From assembly GCF_011604685.1 (NCBI RefSeq), contig NZ_CP050063.1, positions 5,602,501 to 5,666,500 of the forward strand: 64,000 nucleotides of DNA, read 5' to 3'. Numbering within the stretch: the stretch's first letter is position 1; every line of letters begins with the position of its first letter. The DNA comes from Spirosoma aureum. Lineage in GTDB: Bacteria; Bacteroidota; Bacteroidia; Cytophagales; Spirosomataceae. Position numbers and translations under genes: made by a program. Shown in pieces: positions 35,769 to 45,819 of the stretch. The notes beneath the pieces were generated by a model. It saw nothing but the letters and a program-made list of their open reading frames with translations. It had not been told where the DNA came from and ran no database searches.

Positions 35769-37460
35769 TTAATAGCCTGGATTCTGGGTCAGTACTGACT
35801 TGCCATCTTTGACCGAAATGTCGATTTGACGCTGCGGAATGGGCCAGATTTCATGTTGCCCTACATTAAATACTTTCCCTTTATTATAGGGCAAGACCGT
35901 ACCTTCTACTGCGAGGTAGTTGTTCATGACCGGGCCGACAATGCCCCAGCGCACCAGTTCAAAAAAGCGAATCCCTTCCATAGCAAATTCAATACGACTT
36001 TCATACCGAATCGCTTTAAGTGCATAATCTTTTGTAGAAAACGTGCCTGGATAGGGTTCAACTTTATAATTGGCGGCAGGCGTACCATCGGCAAAACGAA
36101 CGACATTGGAGTTTTTGGCCCGGTTTCGGATCAGGTTAACCAGCGTTGTGGCTGTCTGTAGCGAGCCGACTTCCGCTTCACATTCGGCTAGCCAGATAAT
36201 GACATTGCTTAATTTAAACAGCCGGTAATTATTGGCATTGGGAAAGACCCTTACCCCCGTTGTATTCGACAAAGCCCCCAGTTCCGATTTAAGGAACATG
36301 TTTTTCTTATTGTTGTAGGGGCCCGCATTACTCGGATCCCGCACCCAGGAAAGTCCCTGGTGGATACCCCAATCCAGAAAGGGAACGCCCGGACGGCCCA
36401 CTGTATGGTCAAGCCGGGGATCGACCGGCCCTTTGTACAATACGGATGATCCGTTGGTGGCAAAGGGTAGGATATCATCTGCAGAATAGGCATCATCCAG
36501 TAGTGGCAGACCATCTGCCCCCACCCGGTAGGCACTGACAAGGCTGTGGGTCGGCAGATAAAATCCGCTTGAACCAATAAAATGCGGACCACAAATGGAT
36601 TCTCCAAGTCCAGCGTTCGGCGAATTCGGAAAGCCATCGTTTACCGCATACTGAATTTCAAAAATTGACTCCGCATTATTGATGGTCTTGATCATGTAAT
36701 TCTGCTCGTAGCTGGGCATCAGACTAAAACCGCCATTGGTATACACATCCTGGAGCAGATCCTTTGCCAGTTGAAATTTTTTCTGGAACATATAGACCCT
36801 TGCCAGGTATGTTTTGGCTGCCCACTTGGTGGCCCGTCCTTTATCAGACCAGCGGGAAGGCAATGCATCTGCCGCCAGCTTCAGATCTGCTTCCATTTCC
36901 GGCCATAAGACATGATCGTTCGGCACGACCGTCGGATTGGTCGTATTTTCGTCGATATACGGCACTTTACCGTGTACTTTAGTCAGTTCGAAGTAGTAAT
37001 GCGCGCGCAGGAACCGTGCCTGGCCTTCAATCAGCTTTTTTTCGGCATCCGTCATATCGGTAGCCAGTTTCAGCGCTTTGAGCACGTCATTCGTTCGAAC
37101 GACACCATCATAGAGGGGTGTCCAGTGCTGGGAAACATACAGGTTTTCTGCGTCGGAAAAAAATCCCTCAACGGCGTTGATGGCGTTTTGATCACCCGTG
37201 TTCGATCCTTTATAGGCATCATCGGAGGAAACTCCGCCAAATACCCAGTTGGTAACGGCACTGGCCCAGCCATCACCCACAGTTCCGTTTACGCCGTCGA
37301 TATCCGCATAAGCACCTGTTAGCAGGAGATTTATACCCTGTTTGTTGGGTAGAGCGTCAAAAAATGTCTGGCCTTTTGGTTTGATCTCTAAAAAATCCCC
37401 AGTGCAGGCACCAAGAAGGACAATCAGTGTCGTCAGGGTAACATATATTTTATTTTTCAT
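35769..37460 (-). CDS. SusD/RagB-family nutrient-binding outer-membrane lipoprotein
   Basis: 563 residues. Lipoprotein signal with LLGAC lipobox and the family's opening GDFLEIKPKGQTF. TPR-like helices follow, and the C-terminus has the family's end (ILTQNPGY, before it HEIWPIPQRQIDISVKDGK). It would sit on the outer leaflet as the lid of the SusC transporter encoded 18 bp upstream. Ligand: a glycan or oligosaccharide, not assignable. Confidence 0.93.
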   Translation of the reverse strand: MKNKIYVTLTTLIVLLGACTGDFLEIKPKGQTFFDALPNKQGINLLLTGAYADIDGVNGTVGDGWASAVTNWVFGGVSSDDAYKGSNTGDQNAINAVEGFFSDAENLYVSQHWTPLYDGVVRTNDVLKALKLATDMTDAEKKLIEGQARFLRAHYYFELTKVHGKVPYIDENTTNPTVVPNDHVLWPEMEADLKLAADALPSRWSDKGRATKWAAKTYLARVYMFQKKFQLAKDLLQDVYTNGGFSLMPSYEQNYMIKTINNAESIFEIQYAVNDGFPNSPNAGLGESICGPHFIGSSGFYLPTHSLVSAYRVGADGLPLLDDAYSADDILPFATNGSSVLYKGPVDPRLDHTVGRPGVPFLDWGIHQGLSWVRDPSNAGPYNNKKNMFLKSELGALSNTTGVRVFPNANNYRLFKLSNVIIWLAECEAEVGSLQTATTLVNLIRNRAKNSNVVRFADGTPAANYKVEPYPGTFSTKDYALKAIRYESRIEFAMEGIRFFELVRWGIVGPVMNNYLAVEGTVLPYNKGKVFNVGQHEIWPIPQRQIDISVKDGKSVLTQNPGY

Positions 37461-37478
37461 GGCTGTTCGGTCAAAGGA

Positions 37479-40400
37479 TTAGAAATTCAGATTCAGGCCC
37501 ATCATGAAAATCTGGGGGGTGGGGTAAGCAATCGTGTCAACGCCTTTGTTGCCATCATTGGGTTCAGTAATCTCAGGATTGAGACCAGAGTACTTGGTGA
37601 TGGTGAATAAGTTGGTCGACTGGAAGTAGACTCTTAACCGGTCTATGTGCAATTTCTGGGTCAGCGTAGTCGGTAACGTGTAACCGATCTGAAAATCCTT
37701 CATGCGCAAATAGGCGCCACTTTCTACAAAAAAAGTGGATGGTTTTTGCATATTCGCGTCATTGGTCAACGTGATTGGGAGCGTGATTTTATCGCCATTC
37801 GCATAGCGCTCCGGTGTCCAGGATTCATACAGCCGGCTCTTCAGGTAGTTGCCTTCGTTGCGGGTAAAGAGCAGTTCGCGACTATAATAATTAACGAGTT
37901 TGTTACCGGTTACGCCCTGAAAAAACAAGGTCATATCCCAGTTTTTGTAGTTGACAGCCAGGTTCAATCCGTAGGTAAGCGTCGGATGGGGGGAACCGAT
38001 AAAAGTCCGGTCAGCCGTGGTAATTTTCCCATCCCCGTTTATATCCCGGAATTTGAATACTCCCGGCATGCTGTAGGTATCTCTTCCATTCACATCTGGA
38101 TTATACTTGGGGGCAGCACTAACTTCTTCCTGTGTATTGAAGATACCATCCACAATATAGCCGAAGAAGGATGAGATGGGCTGCCCAGCCGTGGTAGCGG
38201 TGTATACATCATTCTGCAACGTAGTACCGTACCGAATTTCGTTGGCATTGCCATTCAACCGAACCACCGTGTTTTTATAGTGGGATAAATTGGCTCCGAT
38301 ATTGAAATTCAGATCTTTACCAATTCGGTTCCGATAGCTCAAAATCAGATCGATCCCGTTGTTGCGCATCTCACCGACGTTGATCGATGGCAGCACCACA
38401 GCCCCCCAGGTATCCGGCCGGGAATCCGGATAAAGCATATTCGTTGTCCGACGGTTGTAAAAATCAAGGTTCGCTTCAAACTTATTGTTGAAGAGGACCA
38501 CATCGAGGCCCAGGTTTGTCGTCGTGGATGATTCCCACTGCCCGGCCGGATTACCCAGCGAGTAAATATGAAGACCCGCGTCGGACTTGGTGCTGCTGGT
38601 GCCCGAAATATTATAGTAGGACTCGGCCCCGGCCGCACGGTAGGTCGTATACGAGTTGTAATTACCGACGTTATCATTACCATTCTGGCCCCAGCCCGCC
38701 CGCATTTTTAGATCGCTCAGCCAATTGACGCCTTTCAGGAAAGGCTCCTCGACAAGTCGCCAACCTGCTGAAAAAGCCGGGAAGGTTCCCCAGCGATTGG
38801 CAGCCGCGAACCGGGAGGACGCATCCCTGCGGATGGTCGCTTCTACTAAATACTTCCCTTTGTAATCATAATTGACCCGTGCAAAATAGGAAAACAGCGC
38901 CCACTCATCAAAAGTACCCGTATTGGAAACGTCTTTCTGACCCGCATCCAGCACCATGTAGTCCAGGTCGGTGAAGGGGAATGTAGACCGGGTGGCCGTA
39001 AAGATCTGATTGTTGTTTCGAATGGCTTCAACGCCCGCTAATGCGTTGACCGTATGGACGTTCCGAAAGGTTTTGTTAAAATTCAGGATGTTGGTCCAGT
39101 TATACTGGAAGATGTCCTGTTGGGATTCAGTCAGGACATTATTATTGGTGGTCTGAGTCCACTCGGGATCGGCCAGGGTACGAACTTTGGCCCGGGTTGT
39201 ATTATAATCAATACCTAGTAGACTTTTGAACCAAAGATTGGGGGTAAAATCGATTTGCGCGTACACACTTCCCATAATGCGCATCTGCCGACTAAGGTTG
39301 TCTTTAGCCCGGTTAAGCATCGCTACTGGGTTTACCCCATTTCCTGTTCCGGATGCTTTCGTGCCGGCAAAGTTTCCCCGGATATCATAAACGGGTATTA
39401 AGGGGTGCATACGTAATGAATAAGCAACTGCCGTACCCGTATTGAAGGTAGTACTGGTATTGAAATAACCTAACCGGTCGGACACGGTAGCACCGATCGT
39501 TTGGCCAATTTTAAGCCACTTGGTCACGGTAAAATCCGAATTAGCCCGTAAAGAATACCGGTTGAAGCCCGTATAATCGATAATCCCTTTCTGATTCAAA
39601 TACCCGGCGCTTACGGCAAAATTGCTTTTTTCACCTCCGCCCGATACAGCTAAATTGTACTCCTGAATGGGCGCAACGGAAGACACTTCGTTGAACCAGT
39701 TGGTGCCCTCTTTATTCGCTTTCGTAATGCCGTTGTAAGGCGTTGGATACGAGTAGGTGCTTTCATTCACCTGACTGGCTGAAGCTCCTGCCGGTATAAT
39801 GTAATCAGGGATAATGGGTGTCGCTCCATTTCCATACTGCGCATCCGCCCAGCCAGCGCCACCGGGTGTTAAGCCCGCGTTTCGTTTCCGCTGCCATAAC
39901 AGTTCCCCTAATTCCTGAGAATTCATCATAGCAAGCTGGTTGGCAGCCCGTTGAGCGCCGTAGCGCGCATCAAAACTTAGCTTTAATGTTCCCTTCTTAC
40001 CACGCTTGGTCGTGACAACAATAACTCCGTTAGCCCCTCTTGATCCGTAAATGGCAGAAGCTGACGCATCCTTTAAGACAGTCATGGACTCCACATCATT
40101 GGGATTAATCCCCGTCAGACCTGTATTGGTAGGAACCCCGTCGACAATGTACAACGGGTCATTGTTATTAATCGACCCAATGCCGCGCACCCGAACGGTA
40201 GAATTTCCACCAGGTTCACTACTCGTAACCACTGTCACTCCGGCGACCCGCCCCTGAAGCCTGGCGGCTGCATCACCGGTAGGTACGGCTCTGAGTTGCT
40301 GTTCATTAACAGCAGAGACGGCACCGGTCAGCGTTTTCTTTTCCTGTACGCCATAGCCGACAACCACGACTTCGTTTAATGATTTACTCTCTGCTGCCAG

Positions 40401-41042
40401 ACGGACGGTGAAGGTTGTTTTATTGCCAATTTCGATCTCCTGCGCTATATAGCCCACAAAGCTGAATACCAGTATGCCTTTGTTATCGGGCACATTAAAC
40501 GAAAAGGCCCCCTCGGCGTTCGTTGTCGTTCCTCGCTGCGTACCCTTCAAGACGACACTGACCCCTGGCAAAAGCTCTCCCTTTTCATCGGCAACGGTAC
40601 CGGTTAAGGCAATATCGGCCAGGGCTATGGCTTTCAATAAACCGGCATCACTCGTTTCGTTTGTTCGGCTACTATGCCCCGGCTCTCGTTTAAGCACGAT
40701 AAATTCCCCTTCAATCTCGTAATTGATATTGAGCGGTTTGAGGAGACGATCTAAAACCGTAGACAACTTTTCCTTAGTCGCCACCAGTGAGATTCGCTGG
40801 TCCATATCAATCAGCTTGGGGACATAGGTAAATCGGATTTTGGCTTCTTTGGCTATATGATCAAGTACCGAACCAAGCTCCTTGTTTTTGATATTCATCG
40901 AAACCGGGCGGTTCAACAGTTCCTGAGCAAAGCTGGGGCGAGCGACGCTGAAGTTGGCAAAGATCAAAATCAGCAAGATATGAGTGCCTGTGACCTTCAT
41001 AACTTTGGTCAATAAGGGGAAGGAATTAACGAATAATTGCAT
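37479..41042 (-). CDS. SusC/RagA-family TonB-dependent transporter with STN domain
   Basis: 1187 residues from the ATG at 41042; the frame runs on to 41090, but only the shorter form starts close to a normal SusC leader. Order: signal peptide (ends about SFAQ), STN domain (about 45-115, DHIAKEAKIRFTYVP to GEFIVLKRE), carboxypeptidase-regulatory domain with GTVADEKGELLPGVSVVLKG, TonB box region VVVGYGVQEKKTLTG, plug (VRGIGSINNNDPLYIVDGVP, DASASAIYGSRGANGVIVVTTKRG), then the barrel. The STN domain interacts with a FecR anti-sigma factor, and a FecR gene lies directly upstream, so this is a signalling transporter that can switch on its own operon through a FecI sigma factor. Confidence 0.95.
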   Translation of the reverse strand: MQLFVNSFPLLTKVMKVTGTHILLILIFANFSVARPSFAQELLNRPVSMNIKNKELGSVLDHIAKEAKIRFTYVPKLIDMDQRISLVATKEKLSTVLDRLLKPLNINYEIEGEFIVLKREPGHSSRTNETSDAGLLKAIALADIALTGTVADEKGELLPGVSVVLKGTQRGTTTNAEGAFSFNVPDNKGILVFSFVGYIAQEIEIGNKTTFTVRLAAESKSLNEVVVVGYGVQEKKTLTGAVSAVNEQQLRAVPTGDAAARLQGRVAGVTVVTSSEPGGNSTVRVRGIGSINNNDPLYIVDGVPTNTGLTGINPNDVESMTVLKDASASAIYGSRGANGVIVVTTKRGKKGTLKLSFDARYGAQRAANQLAMMNSQELGELLWQRKRNAGLTPGGAGWADAQYGNGATPIIPDYIIPAGASASQVNESTYSYPTPYNGITKANKEGTNWFNEVSSVAPIQEYNLAVSGGGEKSNFAVSAGYLNQKGIIDYTGFNRYSLRANSDFTVTKWLKIGQTIGATVSDRLGYFNTSTTFNTGTAVAYSLRMHPLIPVYDIRGNFAGTKASGTGNGVNPVAMLNRAKDNLSRQMRIMGSVYAQIDFTPNLWFKSLLGIDYNTTRAKVRTLADPEWTQTTNNNVLTESQQDIFQYNWTNILNFNKTFRNVHTVNALAGVEAIRNNNQIFTATRSTFPFTDLDYMVLDAGQKDVSNTGTFDEWALFSYFARVNYDYKGKYLVEATIRRDASSRFAAANRWGTFPAFSAGWRLVEEPFLKGVNWLSDLKMRAGWGQNGNDNVGNYNSYTTYRAAGAESYYNISGTSSTKSDAGLHIYSLGNPAGQWESSTTTNLGLDVVLFNNKFEANLDFYNRRTTNMLYPDSRPDTWGAVVLPSINVGEMRNNGIDLILSYRNRIGKDLNFNIGANLSHYKNTVVRLNGNANEIRYGTTLQNDVYTATTAGQPISSFFGYIVDGIFNTQEEVSAAPKYNPDVNGRDTYSMPGVFKFRDINGDGKITTADRTFIGSPHPTLTYGLNLAVNYKNWDMTLFFQGVTGNKLVNYYSRELLFTRNEGNYLKSRLYESWTPERYANGDKITLPITLTNDANMQKPSTFFVESGAYLRMKDFQIGYTLPTTLTQKLHIDRLRVYFQSTNLFTITKYSGLNPEITEPNDGNKGVDTIAYPTPQIFMMGLNLNF

Positions 41043-41142
41043 AGATTTACTCCGTTTTGGTTCATGTATTGGACATACTGGGCAAAACAATCCCCGACCT
41101 GCTGGAAACAGGTTTGTTAGCGAATAACACGAGGGGGAGTTG

Positions 41143-41166
41143 CCGGTAATGCGGACACATTACCGG
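41143..41166 (-). terminator. Hairpin between FecR and SusC genes
   Basis: 9 bp arms (41143-41151 with 41158-41166) and a 6 nt loop in the 193 bp gap. It may end the FecR transcript or attenuate it, so SusC expression may depend on a separate promoter here. Confidence 0.5.
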
Positions 41167-41235
41167 TATTTTTATTTATAAGGGTGCTGGTTACTGGTTT
41201 CTCATAGGCAGAGAGGGGTTAACGGTTAGCAGGAA

Positions 41236-42348
41236 TTAATCGGGTGAACAGCCTTTTCCGGTCACGACAATTTTTGTTCCCCACACTTCATAGGTGGCAT
41301 CGATCGTCCGGCAGATTATATCTAATTTTTTAAACAAGGGTTCATCACCAAGTTGAGCGGTCAGATTGCATTTTTCGACAGACTGTTGGTTATACAGGAT
41401 CGTAACGCCATACGACCGTTCCAGCGTGGTAAATACATCATTGATCGAGGCACTTTTAAAATTGAAGCCAGGGAATTTTTCGGGATTTTGTACGATTTCC
41501 GGCCTGGCAACGATGCTCTTGGTTAGCAATTCCTGAACTGGATCATAGGTCGCCTGCTGATTGGCGGTGAGCACGATTGTTTCCGCTGCTTTTTGGGTTT
41601 CTGGTTTTTGGTACTGATCAAGGGTGAATACCTTTACTTTCCCCGACTTGACAATGACGCTAATTCCAATTGCGCTCTGCGCGCTATTGACGGTAAAACG
41701 AGTGCCAACTACCTGGGTAACAACATTATTGGCAAAAACTAAAAAAGGTTTCGAATCGTCTTTCACCACCTCAAAATAACCCTGTCCCGATAAGTAAACC
41801 TTCCGTTGACGGCCGGTAAAGTCCTGTTCATAACTCAGTTTAGCATTAGGACTTAACAGGACAGTGCTCCCATCCGGCAATTGTACGCGTTGCGTATTCC
41901 TGGTTTGGTTGGTCTGCTCAATGAGCGGTTCTTGCATCTGAGCGACTTGCTTGTCATAGGTTGGTGGCAAATACGTCGAATTGTGGGTCGATATATACCA
42001 CCAAACCATGCCCACCAGCGCTACTGTTGCGGCAATGGATACCCAATATCTTGAAAAATTAGTGTAAACGACGGTAAATACTGATTGTGTTGTAAGCTCC
42101 TGTATTTCTATATGGTCAAAAATAGTTTGCTTCATCCGCTGCCCCTGTTCCAGGCTCGGATCACCACCTAGCGACTCCATGGCCAGCAGCAGGGCGCGGG
42201 CACGGGTGACATCTGGTTTTTTATCCGGATAAATCGTCAGAAAGTTTTGCCAAAATTGCCCTGTGTCCTCGTCTGATGTGAGAACCCAACGACGAAAAAG
42301 GTCGTCCTGGATGAAATCTTCAGGTGTATAGTGTAAATAGGCTGTCAC
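41236..42348 (-). CDS. FecR-family membrane anti-sigma factor
   Basis: 370 residues: cytoplasmic sigma-binding N-terminal part (about 1-100), one membrane helix (about 105-121, VSIAATVALVGMVWWYI), the periplasmic FecR domain (VQLPDGSTVLLSPNAKLSYEQDFTGRQRKVYLSGQGYFEVV) and a C-terminal STN-like end (GFNFKSASINDVFTTLERSYGVTILY). It transmits a signal from the STN domain of the SusC protein encoded downstream. The matching FecI-type sigma factor is probably the one at 28899-29492, 12 kb away at the far end of the locus; usually the pair is adjacent. Confidence 0.93.
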   Translation of the reverse strand: MTAYLHYTPEDFIQDDLFRRWVLTSDEDTGQFWQNFLTIYPDKKPDVTRARALLLAMESLGGDPSLEQGQRMKQTIFDHIEIQELTTQSVFTVVYTNFSRYWVSIAATVALVGMVWWYISTHNSTYLPPTYDKQVAQMQEPLIEQTNQTRNTQRVQLPDGSTVLLSPNAKLSYEQDFTGRQRKVYLSGQGYFEVVKDDSKPFLVFANNVVTQVVGTRFTVNSAQSAIGISVIVKSGKVKVFTLDQYQKPETQKAAETIVLTANQQATYDPVQELLTKSIVARPEIVQNPEKFPGFNFKSASINDVFTTLERSYGVTILYNQQSVEKCNLTAQLGDEPLFKKLDIICRTIDATYEVWGTKIVVTGKGCSPD

Positions 42349-42549
42349 TGGACTTAACAGGGAAAAAACTAAACAATTTCGCTTTTATATAGTAGTGTGA
42401 AAAAATCGAAAAGTGTCCCCTCCAAAAATCAATATTTTTTATAATTTTTTTCCACTAACCTATAAATCACTGATTATAAACAACATACCTTTCTTGAATC
42501 TATTTTGGTTATTCACCTCAATTTTGAATCCTTATTTCCTTTGACACGG

Positions 42550-42895
42550 CTAAACAACAGACGGGCCTATGTACCACACACCGATAAAGATATCGTCTTT
42601 ACCGTCTCCGTTTAAATTCCCCTGTGCTATTCCCCAGTGACGTCCGACTGTCAATCCGGGGACTATTTGTGTTGTGACATCGTTAAAGTTTGCATTGCCC
42701 TCATTTGCCAGGCACGAACCCGTAAGGGTAAAAAACCAGATACCTGAATTGCCCCACCCAGACTATCGGGAGGGCCATCCCGGTTAAAATCGACAATGAT
42801 GCCGCCCCAACTGGAAAATTGATTTTCAGGCAGATGGTTTTTGATCTGGTCTTTAAAGCGCGAAGAGACACCTAAATTGCCGAATTGACTTACAC
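42550..42895 (-). pseudogene. Relic of an FG-GAP/VCBS-repeat protein gene, 3' end
   Basis: No intact frame, but the coding strand shows FG-GAP/VCBS motifs in two frames. Near 42790-42895 is SSWGGIIVDFNRDGPPDS; from about 42735 down to TAG at 42550-42552, one frame off, is GNANFNDVTTQ, then GNLNGDGKDDIFIGVW. The D-x-N-x-D-G-x-D Ca-binding repeats of integrin-like propellers are recognisable in both parts. At least one frameshift separates them (in the ggtatctgg/tttttta run), and the front of the gene is missing. This is a decayed C-terminal end of a secreted beta-propeller protein. Bases 42349-42549 hold the FecR promoter region. Confidence 0.65.
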
Positions 42896-42904
42896 TATTA
42901 CAAA

Positions 42905-42952
42905 AGCCATAGCCACCAGGCTACTTACATGAGTAGCCTGGTGGCTATGGCT
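42905..42952 (-). terminator. Hairpin with 21 bp perfect stem
   Basis: 42905-42925 pairs perfectly with 42932-42952, 6 nt loop, 18 bp after the stop of the receptor gene. Likely terminator of that gene. Confidence 0.75.
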
Positions 42953-42970
42953 ACAATAGGACGCGATTGA

Positions 42971-45427
42971 TCAGTTGCTGAAGTCCACGTCTGGACGTTC
43001 CATTTTACGCTGATTACGCTTTACGGTATCGCTACCTAGTGGCAGTTGTATCGACAATTTATAAAACCGTACTTCCCGGCGATTCATCGATACCTGGTAG
43101 GCTCCCGGCTGATCGTAGATGCTGATAAAGCGACGTGAATTGAACATATCGTTGATGGAAAATGTCAGACTAGCCCGATTTTGCCAGAACCCTTTCCTTA
43201 CTGCAAAATCGACACCCCGGACGGCTTCCCGATAACCCTGCAATGACGGAGATTTTCCGTCGTTGGTCCCCGTCAGTTGCGCTGACATGTTAGCTGGTAA
43301 CCGGTAGGTCAGGTTCAGCTTGGCATTGTAAGAAACTAACTGGTTTCGCACATCGACCGATTGCAGAATCACGTTGAACACGTTCAGATTGGCCACCGCG
43401 CTCAGATTCGGCCCGATGTTGAATTTCAACGTATTATCAAACCCATAGCGGATATCGGCTTTCACGTTAATAAACGTAGTGACCAGTACCGATGAATCGG
43501 TGGCTAAGGGTTGAGTAAACGGTTTGATCGTGTGATCTTCGTAGATATAATACCCCGTGGCTAACCAGTTCAAGCCCCCCCACGTCTTATTATAATTGAC
43601 CTCGGCAGTATTGACAAATTCAGGTCGCACTGCCGGATTACCAATGGTGATGTTCTGGCGATCGTTGGCCTGAATGCCAATAAACAAGTGACGAAAATTA
43701 GGCCGGGCAATCTTACGGCTCAGGCTCAGGCCAATTTCACCCGTTTCGCTCAGCTTTTTAGAGAGGGCGAACGAAGGGAAAAAGGACTGAAACCAGTTCT
43801 GGCCCGTTTTGGATGGGTAGTTATAGCCAAAGGTTGTCGTATCGAGCCGGGACGTACCATGCAGACTGGATTGTTCCAACCGCAAACCTGCCTGTAAACT
43901 GATGTTGCGTCGAAACTGACGGGTATAGAGCACGTAGATAGCATTCGTCGCTTCGGCAATCCGGGCATCCTGTGAATAGCTGGGTATTAACTGAAAGAGC
44001 TGTGTATCGTTAGCCAGTTTGTTAAAGAAATACTGCTGATCACGGATATAGGTGTAACTGCGTACCCCCATTTCGAGTTTTGCCGAATCGCCCAACGGAT
44101 GCGTATAATCAAGTTGGGCAATAACCTGGTTCCCATTGGTTCGCCCCGTGATTTTATCGGTTTCTGGAAAACCTGCCTGCGCCGAGCCATCTGCGTTTAA
44201 AGCTGTCGTATTCCAGTCCGCAGCATTCGACAAGTGATTGCGACTATATGAGGTAACCAGGCTCAATTCCTGGCCTTTGCGGGCAAATTGATGCTTCCAG
44301 TCAAACTCTACACCAAGGCTGGTGAACGAATTATGTGGTATCGTAGTCCGATTTCCCGAGCTGGTAACCGTCTGATACAGATCCCGATAATCATAGGGTT
44401 GGGTGCTAACTGTATTGAAGGCCCCTCCTACCAGGGTTGCCGCCAGAGATAGGGCATTCCGGCTGTTCAGTGCATAATCGGCGGCAATCCGCCCGCTTTG
44501 GAATGTATTGTCGAGGCTGATGTTGGTGTTCTGATTAAAATAATTGGCCGGGCCACCATCAGTGCGACGATTCGTTCGGTAGACATAACCCGTTACCGGA
44601 TTTTTGGTTGCGTTGATCGAATAAAAGCTCGTCAGATTCCATTTACCCCGGCGCCAGTCCAGATTCAGCGTGCCATCGAAACGCGAATTATTGCCGATAC
44701 CGGCGCTGATTAAGCCATTGTATCCGGGCAGCCGATTTTTCTTCAGCACCAGATTCACGATACCGCCCGTGGTCGACGCATCGTAACGAGCTGACGGATT
44801 GGAAATGACTTCAACTGATTCAATCTGATTGGCTGGAATCTGCGACAAAGTCAACTGCGTCGGTTTACCATTGACATAAATCGTGGTGGCCATGTTGCGA
44901 AGACTAGGATTCCCACTTTCGTCGAGGGTAATGGACGGTACGTTTTTGAGAATATTTTCAGCTGTACCGCCAATGGTCGTCAGGTTCTTGGCAACGTTAA
45001 AGGTTCGCTTCTCCATCGTCATATCGATGGCACTTTTCTCACCTGTCACCTTTACCTCTTTTAGTGTACTGGCGTCAGGTTTCAGGGCCAGGATACCGAT
45101 GTCAGTTTGTGCCTGGTTAATACGAATCGATTGTTCGAAATTCTGATACCCCACAAACGAAATCCGCGCAATCAGTGACCCCATCGGAAGGTTGGGAACA
45201 CTAAAAATCCCTTGCTCGTCGGTTTGGTTTCCCGTTAACAGGCTATCTTTTCCGTTCACCTGCTTAAAGATCGCTACGGACGCGAAAGGAAGTGCTTGAT
45301 TGGTTGTGACATCCAGTACTTTTCCCGTCAGACGGTTATTCGTAGTAAATAGAGCCTGTTGAGCTAGCATTGGCGTAGCCCATACCAGTAGCAATAAGAG
45401 GAAACTAATGCGTAATGGTGATTTCAT
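42971..45427 (-). CDS. Outer-membrane beta-barrel protein, TonB-receptor-like, with N-terminal carboxypeptidase-regulatory domain
   Basis: 818 residues from the ATG at 45427, which opens directly into a signal peptide (KSPLRISFLLLLLVWATPMLAQ); the frame continues 24 bases further up. Order: signal, CarboxypepD_reg-like domain (LTGKVLDVTTNQALPFASVAIF), plug (IYVNGKPTQLTLSQIPANQIESVEVISNPSARYD, then TTGGIVNLVLKK), and a barrel of about 590 residues. The same OMP_b-brl_3 group as 22022-24454. Substrate unknown. A 392 bp gap separates it from the receptor gene upstream, so it probably has its own promoter. Confidence 0.88.
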   Translation of the reverse strand: MKSPLRISFLLLLLVWATPMLAQQALFTTNNRLTGKVLDVTTNQALPFASVAIFKQVNGKDSLLTGNQTDEQGIFSVPNLPMGSLIARISFVGYQNFEQSIRINQAQTDIGILALKPDASTLKEVKVTGEKSAIDMTMEKRTFNVAKNLTTIGGTAENILKNVPSITLDESGNPSLRNMATTIYVNGKPTQLTLSQIPANQIESVEVISNPSARYDASTTGGIVNLVLKKNRLPGYNGLISAGIGNNSRFDGTLNLDWRRGKWNLTSFYSINATKNPVTGYVYRTNRRTDGGPANYFNQNTNISLDNTFQSGRIAADYALNSRNALSLAATLVGGAFNTVSTQPYDYRDLYQTVTSSGNRTTIPHNSFTSLGVEFDWKHQFARKGQELSLVTSYSRNHLSNAADWNTTALNADGSAQAGFPETDKITGRTNGNQVIAQLDYTHPLGDSAKLEMGVRSYTYIRDQQYFFNKLANDTQLFQLIPSYSQDARIAEATNAIYVLYTRQFRRNISLQAGLRLEQSSLHGTSRLDTTTFGYNYPSKTGQNWFQSFFPSFALSKKLSETGEIGLSLSRKIARPNFRHLFIGIQANDRQNITIGNPAVRPEFVNTAEVNYNKTWGGLNWLATGYYIYEDHTIKPFTQPLATDSSVLVTTFINVKADIRYGFDNTLKFNIGPNLSAVANLNVFNVILQSVDVRNQLVSYNAKLNLTYRLPANMSAQLTGTNDGKSPSLQGYREAVRGVDFAVRKGFWQNRASLTFSINDMFNSRRFISIYDQPGAYQVSMNRREVRFYKLSIQLPLGSDTVKRNQRKMERPDVDFSN

Positions 45428-45819
45428 AATGCCAGCAAAAGTCCTGACCAAACTTGAAGTAATTCTGAAGTTTTTCCCGAATTGAAATCGTTCTGAAAAC
45501 CATACAACTTATCCTTTTATTTATTACATTAAAAAAACTTTAAGGATTCATTGGCTGCCATTCACCGCCGTTTTAGGCGATTTAGTGTCCACTTCCTAAC
45601 GACGGTTCGATGACTGGCCGACCGGTGCTGACCGAATGGCAACACACAAGACACGGAACGAATGTAGCATAACACCCGGATCATTAATCACAGGGTTCAA
45701 GTTTTATCCAGTATGTTTTTATCTGGGTGTGTCCTATTGGCGTTTTCATCTGAAATTCGCCTGACATCCCTACCAGAAAAGCGCCTGAATTGGTAATTTT
45801 CCAGTAGGGATGTGATCGT
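45428..45819. other. Intergenic 392 bp with an imperfect hairpin
   Basis: Holds the promoter region of the gene ending at 42971; I cannot place the elements. Near the other end, 45765-45780 pairs with 45797-45812 (16 bp with two mismatches) just after the receptor gene stop at 45820, on the proper side for that gene's terminator. No gene is visible. Confidence 0.6.
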
